NCBI GenBank assembly: GCA_900766245.1
Contig: CAAFUR010000011.1
Span: 62,001 to 126,000 of the forward strand
Direction of reading: 5' to 3'
DNA: 64,000 nt
Source: Veillonellaceae bacterium
GTDB lineage: Bacteria > Bacillota > Negativicutes > Veillonellales > Veillonellaceae
Shown here: one piece after another, positions 52,441 to 61,595 of the stretch
How positions within the stretch are numbered: the stretch's first letter is position 1
Layout of the letters: every line of letters begins with the position of its first letter
Program-made: the position numbers and the translations under genes
The notes under the pieces: model-generated
What the model was told of the DNA's origin: nothing
The model's input: only the letters and a program-made list of their open reading frames with translations
Database searches by the model: none

Positions 52441-53613
52441 TTAGTACCAGCGTGTTAATGGTAGTTCATTGTTAATGCATTTTGTCATCAGAATTTGATG
52501 CAAATCCATGTTACCAATATAGAAACCAGCGGCACAACCACATAGATATAAATCCCACATGCGTACAAATTCAGTGCCCCGTACTTTTTCTACTTGGTCA
52601 CGAACTCCTTGGAAATTATTGTACCAATGCATCAATGTTTTGTAATAGTGAAAGCGTAAATTTTCCACATCCAGAACATTCATATCATATTCGTAGGCAA
52701 GACCAATGATTTCTCTTAGGGAAGGCAAGGATCCACCAGGGAAGATGTATTTACGAATCCATGCACTGGTTTCCTTTTCTGCAGGATCACTAATATAATG
52801 AAGTAAAAATAAACCTCCTTCTTTTAGCATAGCTGAGGCATCTTCCATGTATATAGGTAAATTAGGGCGACCTACATGTTCTAACATGCCTACACTTACC
52901 ATACGATCGAACTGACGACCAGAGGCGGCTACATCGCGATAATCTATTAGATCAATTTCCACTTGACCCTCAAGACCAAACTGTTTAATTCGTTCTTGGC
53001 CTTTTTTCCATTGCTCTTCTGATAATGTACAGCCATAGCCTTTGACTCCATATTTTAGGGCCGCTTCAATGAGAAGGAACCCCCAGCCGCAACCAATATC
53101 AAGGAGTGTCATGCCTTCTTGTAAGTGTAATTTATCAAGAATATGATGTACTTTTTGATATTGTGCATCCTTAAGACTGTCATTTTCCTTTTTGAAATAG
53201 GCACAAGAATAACTCATAGTTTCATCGAGCCATAAACTATAGAAATCATTCCCTAAATCATAATGAGATGAAACTTGTTGTTTTTGATCTTTCTTTCTAA
53301 GCCCCATATTAAAGAGGGAACTAAGTACTTTTTTGTTAATAGAGTCTTTGTTAACATGACCTAATACGACGCAAAGAGCTTTGAATAAATCTCCTTCAAT
53401 TTCTATATCTTTGCGCATGTAAGCTTCGCCAAGTGCCAATTCGGCGGATACTAATATATCTTTTTTAGGGATATCTTTATTGACAATAATTGTAAACTCT
53501 GGATCTCCTTCGCCGATGGTATATTCTTTATCTCCAACTTTTACAACAAAGCAATGATCGTTGAATCGTTCCAAATAGTGTACTAAAAAAGTATCAAAAA
53601 GTTTAGAAAACAT
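52441..53613 (-). CDS. cfa: Cyclopropane-fatty-acyl-phospholipid synthase
   Basis: 390 residues. SSHYDLGNDFYSLWLDETMSY near 116, SAM motif LLDIGCGWGFLLIEAA near 169, YGCTLSEEQ near 193, SVGMLEHVG near 239 and the C-terminal FHYYKTLMHWYNNF near 330. It methylenates unsaturated acyl chains of membrane lipids with SAM, protecting against acid and solvent stress. AAAGGAC precedes the minus-strand ATG. It is a single gene and marks the end of the accessory island. Confidence 0.95.
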   Translation of the reverse strand: MFSKLFDTFLVHYLERFNDHCFVVKVGDKEYTIGEGDPEFTIIVNKDIPKKDILVSAELALGEAYMRKDIEIEGDLFKALCVVLGHVNKDSINKKVLSSLFNMGLRKKDQKQQVSSHYDLGNDFYSLWLDETMSYSCAYFKKENDSLKDAQYQKVHHILDKLHLQEGMTLLDIGCGWGFLLIEAALKYGVKGYGCTLSEEQWKKGQERIKQFGLEGQVEIDLIDYRDVAASGRQFDRMVSVGMLEHVGRPNLPIYMEDASAMLKEGGLFLLHYISDPAEKETSAWIRKYIFPGGSLPSLREIIGLAYEYDMNVLDVENLRFHYYKTLMHWYNNFQGVRDQVEKVRGTEFVRMWDLYLCGCAAGFYIGNMDLHQILMTKCINNELPLTRWY

Positions 53614-54174
53614 AAGTAAGTCCTTTCTTGCCTTTATGCATAATATACAGTATATGCATCATTTAGACGTGCATTTAAATCGTTCATCTAATCATACATG
53701 ACACAATTTGTAAAACTACATAGCAAATATAGAGAATATTAAAAAGAAAAGTCCTTGGATTATTGGGATTTCTGATATACCATATATATTTGATATGAAT
53801 AGATAAACCTAATGAAGATATTATATACCTTTTATACAGAAAATACATTATATACAGAAATGAATCAATTTGGCTAATATATATGTGTATTGTATTATAA
53901 AGTTTGCGTCACATGTGATATAATAATTAATTACTAAATTTTTGATAATATTTTACTGAATCTTTATTAAATCCTGTTTATAGAAAAGATATCTGTTGAA
54001 TGGCAGTTGTTATAGATAGATACTTTAAGTTTAATATATGAGGTGCACATCCTTGAAGTATTGAAATAGATAATGAAAGGTTCTAAAGAAAAATAGAAAA
54101 TAGTGTATCATCTTTGTTTCTATCTTATGGTATACTAAGAGGGTATAGTTATAGGTAAGTGAAAGGGCTGGAGT
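53614..54174. promoter_or_regulatory. divergent intergenic region between cfa and the GT9 genes
   Basis: 561 AT-rich bases. TTATGGTATACT at 54125-54136 is a likely extended -10 for the glycosyltransferase operon. No ORF or RNA structure was recognised in the rest. Confidence 0.4.
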
Positions 54175-55194
54175 ATGAAAGAAGATGTACGAATTTTAAT
54201 CATTAAAATGAGTTCTCTAGGCGATATTATTCATGCCTTACCAACGCTGTATGCGTTGCGTCAACAATATCCGAAGGCGCATATTGCATGGGCCGTTCAT
54301 GAACAGTTTAAGGATGTTATCCCTCTCAAACCTTGGGTGGATGAAATCATCATCATAGATAAGAAACAATTAAAACGGCTTTCCTATTGGAAACAATTAT
54401 GGAAGTTACTACATGAAAAAAACTTTGATATTTCCTTAGATCTACAATCCATTGCGAAAAGTGCCATTGTGGCTGGTCTTAGTGGTGCGAAGAAACGTTA
54501 TGCTTATTGGGAACTTCGTGAAGGAAGTTGGCTTGTGAATACAGCGCTAGTAGGTGACCATAAAATGAATCACGTTATCGAGCGCTATTTAGATACGGCT
54601 CGTGCCTTGGGCTGTGATGTAGATGACATCGCATTCCCGCTGCCGACTTTCACAGAGGCAGAAACTGCGGTGACACAGAAGTTAAATGCTAGAGGGGCCT
54701 TTATTGAAAATCCCTATATTGTCATGGCTCCAGGGGCGCGTTGGGCAGTGAAAGAGTGGCCTATTTCTCATTTTGTGGAGCTTGGGAAGCGATTGGTGGC
54801 AGCAGGTGAGACGGTGGTGCTCATTGGTGCTAAAGAGGATGTGGACAAAGGTCGTGCCATTGTGGACGGCGTCGGCAGTAACAATGTGGTAAATCTCATT
54901 GGTGATACGAACTTGAAAGAACTCATTGAGGTCATTCGTCACAGTGCTTTGTACATCAGTGCCGATACGGGGCCTTTGCATATTGCTAATGCTTTAAAAG
55001 TACCGTTGATTGCTCTGTTTGGGACTACTTGCCCAGAACGGACAGGTCCTTATGGGGGCGATCATATTCATATGATTGTTTCACCTACATCACGAGCGAC
55101 GCTAGAACAGCCGTTAGTGGAAGATTCAGAATGTATGGCACAGATTACGGTGGACACTGTATTTGATACAGTGAAAGAAATGAGGAACTTATGA
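54175..55194 (+). CDS. GT9-family glycosyltransferase (heptosyltransferase I-like)
   Basis: 339 residues with CTGGAG upstream. It opens RILIIKMSSLGDIIHALPTL, the family signature, and has VMAPGARWAVKEWPI near 182 and ADTGPLHIANALKVPLIALF near 262. The family adds heptose to the inner core of LPS. Its presence supports an LPS-bearing outer membrane. The stop overlaps the next GT9 gene (ATGA), so the pair is coupled. Heptose specificity is inferred. Confidence 0.88.
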   Translation: MKEDVRILIIKMSSLGDIIHALPTLYALRQQYPKAHIAWAVHEQFKDVIPLKPWVDEIIIIDKKQLKRLSYWKQLWKLLHEKNFDISLDLQSIAKSAIVAGLSGAKKRYAYWELREGSWLVNTALVGDHKMNHVIERYLDTARALGCDVDDIAFPLPTFTEAETAVTQKLNARGAFIENPYIVMAPGARWAVKEWPISHFVELGKRLVAAGETVVLIGAKEDVDKGRAIVDGVGSNNVVNLIGDTNLKELIEVIRHSALYISADTGPLHIANALKVPLIALFGTTCPERTGPYGGDHIHMIVSPTSRATLEQPLVEDSECMAQITVDTVFDTVKEMRNL

Positions 55195-56237
55195 TAGAGT
55201 TAGATGGAAAACGGATTGTGGTAACCTTCTTAATGCATTTAGGCGATGTGGTGCTCACCACACCGTTTATCCATGCTCTTAGAAAGTTGGCGCCTCACAG
55301 CCATATTACCTATGTGATTGATAAAAAGTTGGCAGATGTATATCGTCATAATCCTTATATTGATGCTCTAGTAGAAGTAGATAAAAAGGGGATCCATAAT
55401 AGTATTGGTGGGTTGAATCAAATTGCTAAAGAGATTCGCAGTCAGGGTCCTGTGGATGTTGTGATCAACTTGCATCCTAATGAGCGAACGTCTTATTTAG
55501 CTTGGAAATTGAACGCTAAGGTGACCACTGGAATGAGTCACTTTTTGTTCCGTCCGTTTATGACGAAGGTAACCCGGTTGAACCGCAAAACGGTGCATGC
55601 TGCGCAGATGTATATGAATGTGCTAGAACAGTTAGGATATACGGTGGAACATGAAGGATTAGAAATCTTTACTAGTCCGGAGTGGGATGAAAAGGTGCAA
55701 GCATTTTATGCCTCTCATGGAGTGACGGAAACGGATTGCCTTATTGGGTTCAATATTGGTAGTGCTGTACCAGAAAAACGTTGGCCCAAGGAACGATTTG
55801 CTCATATTGCAAACACCTTAGCAAAAGAAGGATATAAAATAGTATTCTTCGGTGGCCCCATGGATGAAGATATGGTGCAGGACGTGCTAGATACAATGAC
55901 AGAATCTGCCATTAAGGGAACGGGACAATTTAGCATTGGAGAATTGGCAGCAGCCATGAAACGATGCGACTGCTTGGTCACAAATGACTCAGGTCCTATG
56001 CATGTAGGGGTGAGCCAAGGGGTACCTATTGTGGCGCTGTATGGTCCGTCGAATCCAGCCTTGTATGGGCCTTTCACAAAGAAAGCTGTAGTCTTAGAGT
56101 CTATGGATCATTATGATGTAAATAAAAATATGAAACAGGTTTTAAAAGAGGTCAACTACAAAGGGTTGTCTGTCATTTCTGAGGAATCTGTATTAGCAGG
56201 CATACGGGCGATGTTAGAGAGAAAGGGTATGAAGTAA
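55191..56237 (+). CDS. GT9-family glycosyltransferase (heptosyltransferase II-like)
   Basis: 348 residues. KRIVVTFLMHLGDVVLTTPF near 6, GFNIGSAVPEKRWPKERFA near 187, VFFGGPMDED near 222 and TNDSGPMHVGVSQGVPIVAL near 266, the donor-binding block. It overlaps the previous GT9 gene by 4 bases. The two probably add successive sugars to the LPS core. It lies 2 bases before the exonuclease gene, in one operon. Confidence 0.88.
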   Translation: MIELDGKRIVVTFLMHLGDVVLTTPFIHALRKLAPHSHITYVIDKKLADVYRHNPYIDALVEVDKKGIHNSIGGLNQIAKEIRSQGPVDVVINLHPNERTSYLAWKLNAKVTTGMSHFLFRPFMTKVTRLNRKTVHAAQMYMNVLEQLGYTVEHEGLEIFTSPEWDEKVQAFYASHGVTETDCLIGFNIGSAVPEKRWPKERFAHIANTLAKEGYKIVFFGGPMDEDMVQDVLDTMTESAIKGTGQFSIGELAAAMKRCDCLVTNDSGPMHVGVSQGVPIVALYGPSNPALYGPFTKKAVVLESMDHYDVNKNMKQVLKEVNYKGLSVISEESVLAGIRAMLERKGMK

Positions 56238-56239
56238 GG

Positions 56240-57151
56240 ATGCACTATATTGTATTTGACTTGGAATGGAACCAGCCCTATACATTAGAACCGAATATGA
56301 TACGGCGCTCAGGATTTCCATTCATTGGTGAAATTATACAAATAGGTGCCGTAAAACTAGATGAAAGTCTGCAAATTGTAGACCAATTTGAAGTATTTAT
56401 TACTCCTAAATTTCTACCTATTATGCATCATTCGGTGGAGAAGTTAACCCATATTACGATGGATAAATTGCGTAAAGAAGGAGTATCTTTCCGACGTGGG
56501 TGCGAAAAGTTTTTACGTTTTGTTGGCCCCGATGGTATATTAGTGTCTTGGGGGCCTGATGATATCAATATGCTGATGGACAATGCATTTTGCCATAAGG
56601 TTCATGTACATCAAGAAGTACCTTGGTTTGATGCGCAATCTTTATATGCAAAAACGATGCACGATTGTAGTCAACAATATGCATTGCAAAAAGCGATGGA
56701 TGAGATGCAAGTGCAAGCGCCGAATTTACAAGCCCATAATGGACTACATGATGCCATTTGTACTGCCATGGTATGCCAACGATTTCCATTTTTAGAAGCC
56801 TTACAAAAGAAGCGAGATAAACAAGGAAAACAACGGTGTTTTTATGGGCTTTCACGGCATGAACATAAAATATTTGAGTCCATTGTGACCATGCCACGTA
56901 TATTCCGGCAAAGCAATCGGGCGAAAACTGCATGCCCTGTTTGTAAGGAGCCTTTGCATTTAGACCCTATCGTGGGAGTGGTAAAACATCGCTTTTTATC
57001 GATGGGATCTTGCAAGGAACATGGCACCTTTGGGGTCCACTGGTATGTAGGAAAATCTATTAGCAAGCATTTAGGAAAACGCTATTATGTTTCCAAAATG
57101 GTCACCAATGCACCTAAAGGATTGCGTGAATTATATGCACGTAAAAAATAA
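56240..57151 (+). CDS. DEDDh 3'-5' exonuclease (KapD/ERI-like)
   Basis: 303 residues with GTAAGG upstream. Exonuclease motifs: YIVFDLEWNQ at 3 (Asp, Glu), SWGPDDINML near 105 and the HDA block NGLHDAICTAMVC near 171. A C-terminal zinc-ribbon-like stretch follows: CPVCKEPLHLD near 233 and MGSCKEHG near 255. It probably trims RNA or DNA 3' ends. It lies 2 bases after the GT9 pair and just before the aminopeptidase gene; no functional link to LPS is apparent. Confidence 0.85.
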   Translation: MHYIVFDLEWNQPYTLEPNMIRRSGFPFIGEIIQIGAVKLDESLQIVDQFEVFITPKFLPIMHHSVEKLTHITMDKLRKEGVSFRRGCEKFLRFVGPDGILVSWGPDDINMLMDNAFCHKVHVHQEVPWFDAQSLYAKTMHDCSQQYALQKAMDEMQVQAPNLQAHNGLHDAICTAMVCQRFPFLEALQKKRDKQGKQRCFYGLSRHEHKIFESIVTMPRIFRQSNRAKTACPVCKEPLHLDPIVGVVKHRFLSMGSCKEHGTFGVHWYVGKSISKHLGKRYYVSKMVTNAPKGLRELYARKK

Positions 57152-57182
57152 ATAGTAAAATTTGAAAAGAAAGGAGCTAAGT

Positions 57183-58568
57183 ATGGAACGTAGAAATGCT
57201 TGGCATGAATATACAGAAGAACAATTACAAGAGATTGATACTTTAGCAACGAAGTATCGCCATTTTCTAGATCATGGTAAAACAGAGCGCGAATGTGTGG
57301 ATCAAATTGTGGAGGCTGCAGAAGCAGCTGGATATCGCAATATGGACAGTGTTATCAAAGAAGGTACTACGCTGAAAGCAGGAGATAAGGTCTATTATGT
57401 GCACATGAAAAAAGCGGTAGCTATGGTGAACATCGGCACAGAACCGATTGAACAGGGGATGAATATCTTAGGGGCTCATATTGATTCTCCACGATTAGAC
57501 GTGAAACAAAATCCATTCTATGTGGATAGCGATTTAGCACTATTAGATACACATTATTATGGGGGCATCAAAAAATACCAATGGGTGACCATGCCACTAG
57601 CGATCCATGGGGTAGTGGTAAAGCGTGATGGCACTGTCATCAATCTTGCCATTGGTGAGAGCCCAACAGACCCAGTGTTCTGTGTAACTGACTTATTGCC
57701 ACATTTGGGACAGGAACAAATGGAGAAAAAAGCTGCCAAAGTGGTAGAAGGAGAACAATTGGATCTTCTTATTGGTAGCCGTCCTGTGAAAGGCGAACTA
57801 AAAGATGGCGTGAAAGCCTATGTGTTGCAAGTACTACAAGAGCAATATGGTTTTGAAGAAGAAGATTTCTTATCCGCAGAGCTTGAAATTGTACCAGCTG
57901 GTGCAGCGAGAGAATTAGGTTTTGACCGTTCTATGATCATAGGCTATGGACAAGATGACCGTGTATGTGCGTATACATCCTTAGTAGCGATGTTAGAAAC
58001 TGAGAACGTAAGCCGTACTACCTGTACTTTATTGGTAGACAAGGAAGAAATCGGTTCCGTTGGTGCTACAGGTATGCAATCTCGTTTCTTTGAGAACTTC
58101 ATGGCAGAATTGTTAGAAGCTATGGGTCATACTTCTCCATTAGCAGTACGACGTACTTTATCCAATAGTCATATGTTGTCTTCCGATGTAAGTGCCGGCT
58201 TTGATCCACTTTATGCAAGTGCTTTTGAGAAGAAAAACGCCGCTTTCTTGGGACGTGGCGTAGTATTTAACAAATTTACTGGTTCTCGTGGTAAAAGTGG
58301 CTCCAATGATGCTAACGCTGAATACATGGCTCGTATTCGTTATTTGATGGATCAAGATAATATTTCTTACCAAACGGCTGAATTAGGCCGAGTAGATCTT
58401 GGTGGAGGCGGTACCATTGCGTATATCATGGCTCTCTATGGTATGAATGTAATCGACTGTGGCGTAGCTGTGCTTAGTATGCATTCTCCTTGGGAGGTGA
58501 CGAGCAAGGCCGATATTTACGAAGCAAAACGTTGTTATTTAGCCTTCTTAGCGGCGAAAGGGGAATAA
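57183..58568 (+). CDS. M18-family aminopeptidase
   Basis: 461 residues from the ATG at 57183 (AAAGGAG upstream). Metal and catalytic blocks: ILGAHIDSPRLDVKQNP near 96, LVDKEEIGSVGATGMQS near 285, SSDVSAGFDP near 334 and the C-terminal GTIAYIMALYG and SMHSPWEVTSKAD near 438. It removes N-terminal residues, often Asp, Glu or Leu, from peptides in the cytoplasm. Length is normal for the family. It lies 31 bases after the exonuclease gene and 4 bases before the next gene. Confidence 0.93.
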   Translation: MERRNAWHEYTEEQLQEIDTLATKYRHFLDHGKTERECVDQIVEAAEAAGYRNMDSVIKEGTTLKAGDKVYYVHMKKAVAMVNIGTEPIEQGMNILGAHIDSPRLDVKQNPFYVDSDLALLDTHYYGGIKKYQWVTMPLAIHGVVVKRDGTVINLAIGESPTDPVFCVTDLLPHLGQEQMEKKAAKVVEGEQLDLLIGSRPVKGELKDGVKAYVLQVLQEQYGFEEEDFLSAELEIVPAGAARELGFDRSMIIGYGQDDRVCAYTSLVAMLETENVSRTTCTLLVDKEEIGSVGATGMQSRFFENFMAELLEAMGHTSPLAVRRTLSNSHMLSSDVSAGFDPLYASAFEKKNAAFLGRGVVFNKFTGSRGKSGSNDANAEYMARIRYLMDQDNISYQTAELGRVDLGGGGTIAYIMALYGMNVIDCGVAVLSMHSPWEVTSKADIYEAKRCYLAFLAAKGE

Positions 58569-58572
58569 TCCT

Positions 58573-58953
58573 ATGTCAACACAGGGTGAAACGGAACGCG
58601 TGAAAGTAGATATTTTTAGTATGACTAAAGAGGAAGCAACACAATTTGTGAAAGATAAAGCCTACTTTATGATGGTCCTTCGCAAATTGATGTATGAATA
58701 TTGCCCCATCGTAAAAGTTGAACGATTTGAGCCTACGGAAGGTGAAAGTATCTCGGGATACTTAACGAAGGAAATGGAACAAGATCAAACACCGGTATTA
58801 TCGGTGGTGTTAGACCCTTTTGAAGTGTCGGCTATGAAAGTGGCAGAGGAACGAGGTAAATTAAAAGAGTATGTCTTTGCGGCTAGTGAAATGACAGAAG
58901 TTTTATTGAAAGTATTAAAAGAAAAGTTTTGTAATGGTAACACAGAACAATAG
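58573..58953 (+). CDS. Conserved-looking protein of unknown function
   Basis: 126 residues, acidic. VDIFSMTKEEATQFVKDKAY is followed by a helix, a strand region (PIVKVERFEPTEGESISGYL), VLSVVLDPFEVSAM and a helical end. No membrane segment. I do not recognise the family. It sits 4 bases after the aminopeptidase gene and 12 bases before the Spx-like gene, so it is co-transcribed with them. Confidence 0.75.
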   Translation: MSTQGETERVKVDIFSMTKEEATQFVKDKAYFMMVLRKLMYEYCPIVKVERFEPTEGESISGYLTKEMEQDQTPVLSVVLDPFEVSAMKVAEERGKLKEYVFAASEMTEVLLKVLKEKFCNGNTEQ

Positions 58954-58965
58954 AAAGGACAGATT

Positions 58966-59334
58966 ATGTTATATATTGAATATCCAAAATGTACGACTTG
59001 CAAACGAGCAAAAAAATATTTAGATGATCATGGTATTAGCTATACCCATCGTGATATTAAAGAAGAAAACCCAACCGCAGAAGAATTAGGTGTATGGTAT
59101 CCGAAGAGTAAAAAAGCAGACATTAAAGCTTTCTTTAATACATCTGGTCAAATTTATCGTGGAGAAGGAATCAAAGATAAGTTGCCAACTATGACAGAGG
59201 ATGAAAAACTCGCTTTATTGGCAACCAATGGTATGTTGGTAAAACGTCCTATTTTGGTCTTAGAAGATACAGTGCTTGTTGGATTTAAAGAAGCAGAGTG
59301 GGAAGAAGCGTTAAAACGCAACGGTTTACTGTAG
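58966..59334 (+). CDS. ArsC/Spx-family thioredoxin-fold protein
   Basis: 122 residues. EYPKCTTCKRAKKYLDDHGI at the start gives a CxxC redox pair; HRDIKEENPTAEEL near 26, FNTSGQIYRGEGIKDKLPTM near 48 and KRPILVLEDTVLVGFKEAEW near 91. The family holds arsenate reductases and the Spx/MgsR regulators. The RPI motif followed by LVGFKEAEW fits the MgsR/YusI-like group rather than true ArsC. AAAGGAC precedes the ATG. The exact role is unproven. Confidence 0.88.
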   Translation: MLYIEYPKCTTCKRAKKYLDDHGISYTHRDIKEENPTAEELGVWYPKSKKADIKAFFNTSGQIYRGEGIKDKLPTMTEDEKLALLATNGMLVKRPILVLEDTVLVGFKEAEWEEALKRNGLL

Positions 59335-59354
59335 CTATTTTTAGTTAGTTGTGG

Positions 59355-59360
59355 TATACT
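59355..59360 (+). promoter_or_regulatory. -10 element of the rimP-nusA-infB operon
   Basis: TATACT with TTGTGG just upstream, an extended -10; no good -35 is seen. It lies about 95 bases before the rimP ATG, so the leader includes the hairpin at 59386-59415. Confidence 0.55.
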
Positions 59361-59385
59361 AGAGTTAACTTTTATAGAATCTATT

Positions 59386-59415
59386 AAAAGAGTGAGCTGC
59401 GGCTCACTCTTTCTC
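59386..59415 (+). terminator. leader hairpin of the nusA operon, possible attenuator
   Basis: AAAAGAGTGAGC, TGCG loop, GCTCACTCTTT and then CTCTT. The T-run is broken by C residues, typical of terminators that need NusA. It lies between the operon's -10 and the rimP gene. Confidence 0.75.
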
Positions 59416-59441
59416 TTATACTGTGGCAAGGAGGGGATAAG

Positions 59442-59900
59442 ATGAAACGTGACGCCGTAGAGGAATTTGTGTCCGAAGTAGTAGAAACGATTATAGAGTC
59501 TACGGAGTTAGAGCTTGTGGATGTGGAATACGTGCATGAGCGGGAATGGTACTTGCGCGTATTTTTAGACAAAGAGGGAGGCATCGATTTAGATGACTGC
59601 CAAATGGTCAGTGAAAAATTAAGCGAAGTATTGGATGCAAAAGACCCAATCAAAGAGAATTACTTGTTAGAAGTATCTTCTCCAGGATTGGACCGTGTGT
59701 TGAAGAAAGAAAAAGATTTCATTCGATACCATGGACGTGATGTAGATATTCAGTTGTTTAAACCCATAGATGGTAAAAAGCAATACACAGGATCTTTGCA
59801 AGGCTATTCGGATGAATTCATCACCATTCAGGTGCAAGAAGAACGTATTGACCTAGAACGTGCAGCGATTGCACAAATTCGTTTACATTTAGATTTTTAG
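59442..59900 (+). CDS. rimP: Ribosome maturation factor RimP
   Basis: 152 residues with AAGGAGGGG upstream. ELELVDVEYVHEREWYLRVF near 25, KEGGIDLDDCQMVSEKLSEV near 46, YLLEVSSPGLDRVLKKEKDF near 72 and a C-terminal SH3-like part. It helps 30S assembly. It is the first gene of the operon. Confidence 0.95.
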   Translation: MKRDAVEEFVSEVVETIIESTELELVDVEYVHEREWYLRVFLDKEGGIDLDDCQMVSEKLSEVLDAKDPIKENYLLEVSSPGLDRVLKKEKDFIRYHGRDVDIQLFKPIDGKKQYTGSLQGYSDEFITIQVQEERIDLERAAIAQIRLHLDF

Positions 59901-59912
59901 GGGAGGAAACCA

Positions 59913-61010
59913 GTGAGTCAAGAATTAGTACAAGCGGTATTAGCAGTTACTAAACAAAAAGGTGTGGCACCAGAGATTATTTTTGATTCTCTTGAAGTGG
60001 CATTATTACAAGCCTATCGCAAAGAGGTAGGAGCAAATCAAGAGGCCTACATTTATTTCAATCGTGAAACAGGCGATTATAAAGTGTTGGCTAAGAAAAC
60101 AGTAGTGGACACGCCTGAAAACGAGGAAGTAGAAATTGCCTTAGCAGATGCTCGTCAATTAGACAAACGTATGGAAATCGGCGATATTATCGAAGTGGAT
60201 GTAACGCCAAAAAACTTCGGTCGTAGTGCAGCCCATACGGCAAAACAATTGCTGATTCAACGTTTGAAAGAAGCAGAACGCAACATTGTCTATGATGAAT
60301 ATTCCAACCGTGAAGGCGATATTTTGACTGGTTTGGTAGAACGCATTGAGGGTCGAAATGTATTCATTAATCTAGGAAAAACTGAGGCGATTTTACCTGT
60401 ATCTGAGCAAATTCCTAGTGAAAGCTATGCTGTGGGAGACCGCATTAAATGCTATATTGTGGAAGTGAAAAAGACCACAAAAGGGCCTCAAATCATGATT
60501 TCCCGTACACATCCAGGTCTATTAAAGCGCTTGTTTGAATTAGAAGTACCAGAAATTGCAGAAGGTACAGTGGAATTGAAATCGGTAGCTCGTGAACCAG
60601 GTATGCGTTCTAAAATCGCTGTTGTATCTCGCGAGGAAGAAGTAGATGCAGTAGGCGCTTGTGTAGGTCCTAAAGGACAACGTGTACAAAATATCGTGGA
60701 TGAGCTAAATGGCGAAAAAATCGATATTGTGAAATGGGATGAAGATCCAGCGGTATACATTGCCAATGCCTTAAGCCCAGCGAAAGTAGTAAGCGTAGTA
60801 GCTCGTGATGAAGAAAAAACATCTTCTGTTGTGGTGCCAGATTACCAACTTTCATTAGCTATTGGTAAAGCAGGTCAAAATGCTCGTTTAGCAGCGAAAT
60901 TAACAAATTGGAAAATCGATATTAAAAGTGAAACACAAGCCGCTGAAGCCGGTGAATATGTGGAATCTGATGATATGATTTCCTTGGATGCTTTTGGAGA
61001 TGAAGACTAA
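59913..61010 (+). CDS. nusA: Transcription termination/antitermination factor NusA
   Basis: 365 residues with a GTG start at 59913 behind GGGAGG. The N-terminal RNA-polymerase-binding domain is followed by an S1 domain (DILTGLVERIEGRNVFINLG near 130) and two KH domains (GPKGQRVQNIVDELNGEKI near 252 and AIGKAGQNARLAAKLT near 318). There is no acidic repeat tail, as in other Firmicutes. It affects pausing, termination and antitermination. Confidence 0.97.
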   Translation: MSQELVQAVLAVTKQKGVAPEIIFDSLEVALLQAYRKEVGANQEAYIYFNRETGDYKVLAKKTVVDTPENEEVEIALADARQLDKRMEIGDIIEVDVTPKNFGRSAAHTAKQLLIQRLKEAERNIVYDEYSNREGDILTGLVERIEGRNVFINLGKTEAILPVSEQIPSESYAVGDRIKCYIVEVKKTTKGPQIMISRTHPGLLKRLFELEVPEIAEGTVELKSVAREPGMRSKIAVVSREEEVDAVGACVGPKGQRVQNIVDELNGEKIDIVKWDEDPAVYIANALSPAKVVSVVARDEEKTSSVVVPDYQLSLAIGKAGQNARLAAKLTNWKIDIKSETQAAEAGEYVESDDMISLDAFGDED

Positions 61011-61011
61011 T

Positions 61012-61278
61012 ATGAAACAGAAGTCTCAGCCTATGCGAGTATGTGTGGGATGTGGAGAACTTCTTCCCAAGAAAGAGTTAACACGTGTTGTGTTGAGTCC
61101 AACGGGAGAGATTTCTATTGACCCCACAGGTAAAGCCCCTGGACGGGGAGCCTATATGGAAATGAAAGTAGAATGCCTAGACATGGCGTATAAAGCCAAA
61201 CGATTAGAGCGTTCGTTAAAACATAAAGTTTCACAAGAAATTTATGAATCTTTAAAGGAACAAATATCCCATGAATAA
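61012..61278 (+). CDS. rnpM: RNase P modulator RnpM (YlxR)
   Basis: 88 residues from the ATG at 61012, one base after the nusA stop. PMRVCVGCGELLPKKELTRV and PTGKAPGRGAYM are the family marks. YlxR binds the RNase P RNA in Bacillus and modulates it. It overlaps the ylxQ gene by 8 bases. Confidence 0.93.
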   Translation: MKQKSQPMRVCVGCGELLPKKELTRVVLSPTGEISIDPTGKAPGRGAYMEMKVECLDMAYKAKRLERSLKHKVSQEIYESLKEQISHE

Positions 61279-61582
61279 AGAAAAAGTGTTGAATATATTA
61301 GGATTAGCACAGCGAGCAGGTCGCTTATTATCCGGCGATTTTGTAGTGGAACGGTCCATGAAGCGGCAAGCCTATCCTCTGTTGATTATGGCGGAAGATT
61401 GTGCGCAGAATAATGCTAAAAAATATATGCACTTAGCCGAATCTCATCAGGTGCCCCTTCGTTTAGTAGGGACCAAAGAGGAACTAGGTAGAGCATTGGG
61501 AAAAGAAATGCGAGCAGTTATATTAGTAAATGATGCTGGATTTGCTAAATCCTTGCTAGCTGAAATAGATAAGAATCAGTAG
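61271..61582 (+). CDS. L7Ae/L30e-family ribosome-associated protein YlxQ
   Basis: 103 residues. VLNILGLAQRAGRLLSGDFV at the start, then YPLLIMAEDCAQNNAKKYMH and VPLRLVGTKEELGRALGKEM. This is the L7Ae RNA-binding fold; members bind kink-turn RNA. It sits between rnpM and infB as in other Firmicutes. Confidence 0.92.
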   Translation: MNKEKVLNILGLAQRAGRLLSGDFVVERSMKRQAYPLLIMAEDCAQNNAKKYMHLAESHQVPLRLVGTKEELGRALGKEMRAVILVNDAGFAKSLLAEIDKNQ

Positions 61583-61595
61583 AGGGGGAATGTAG

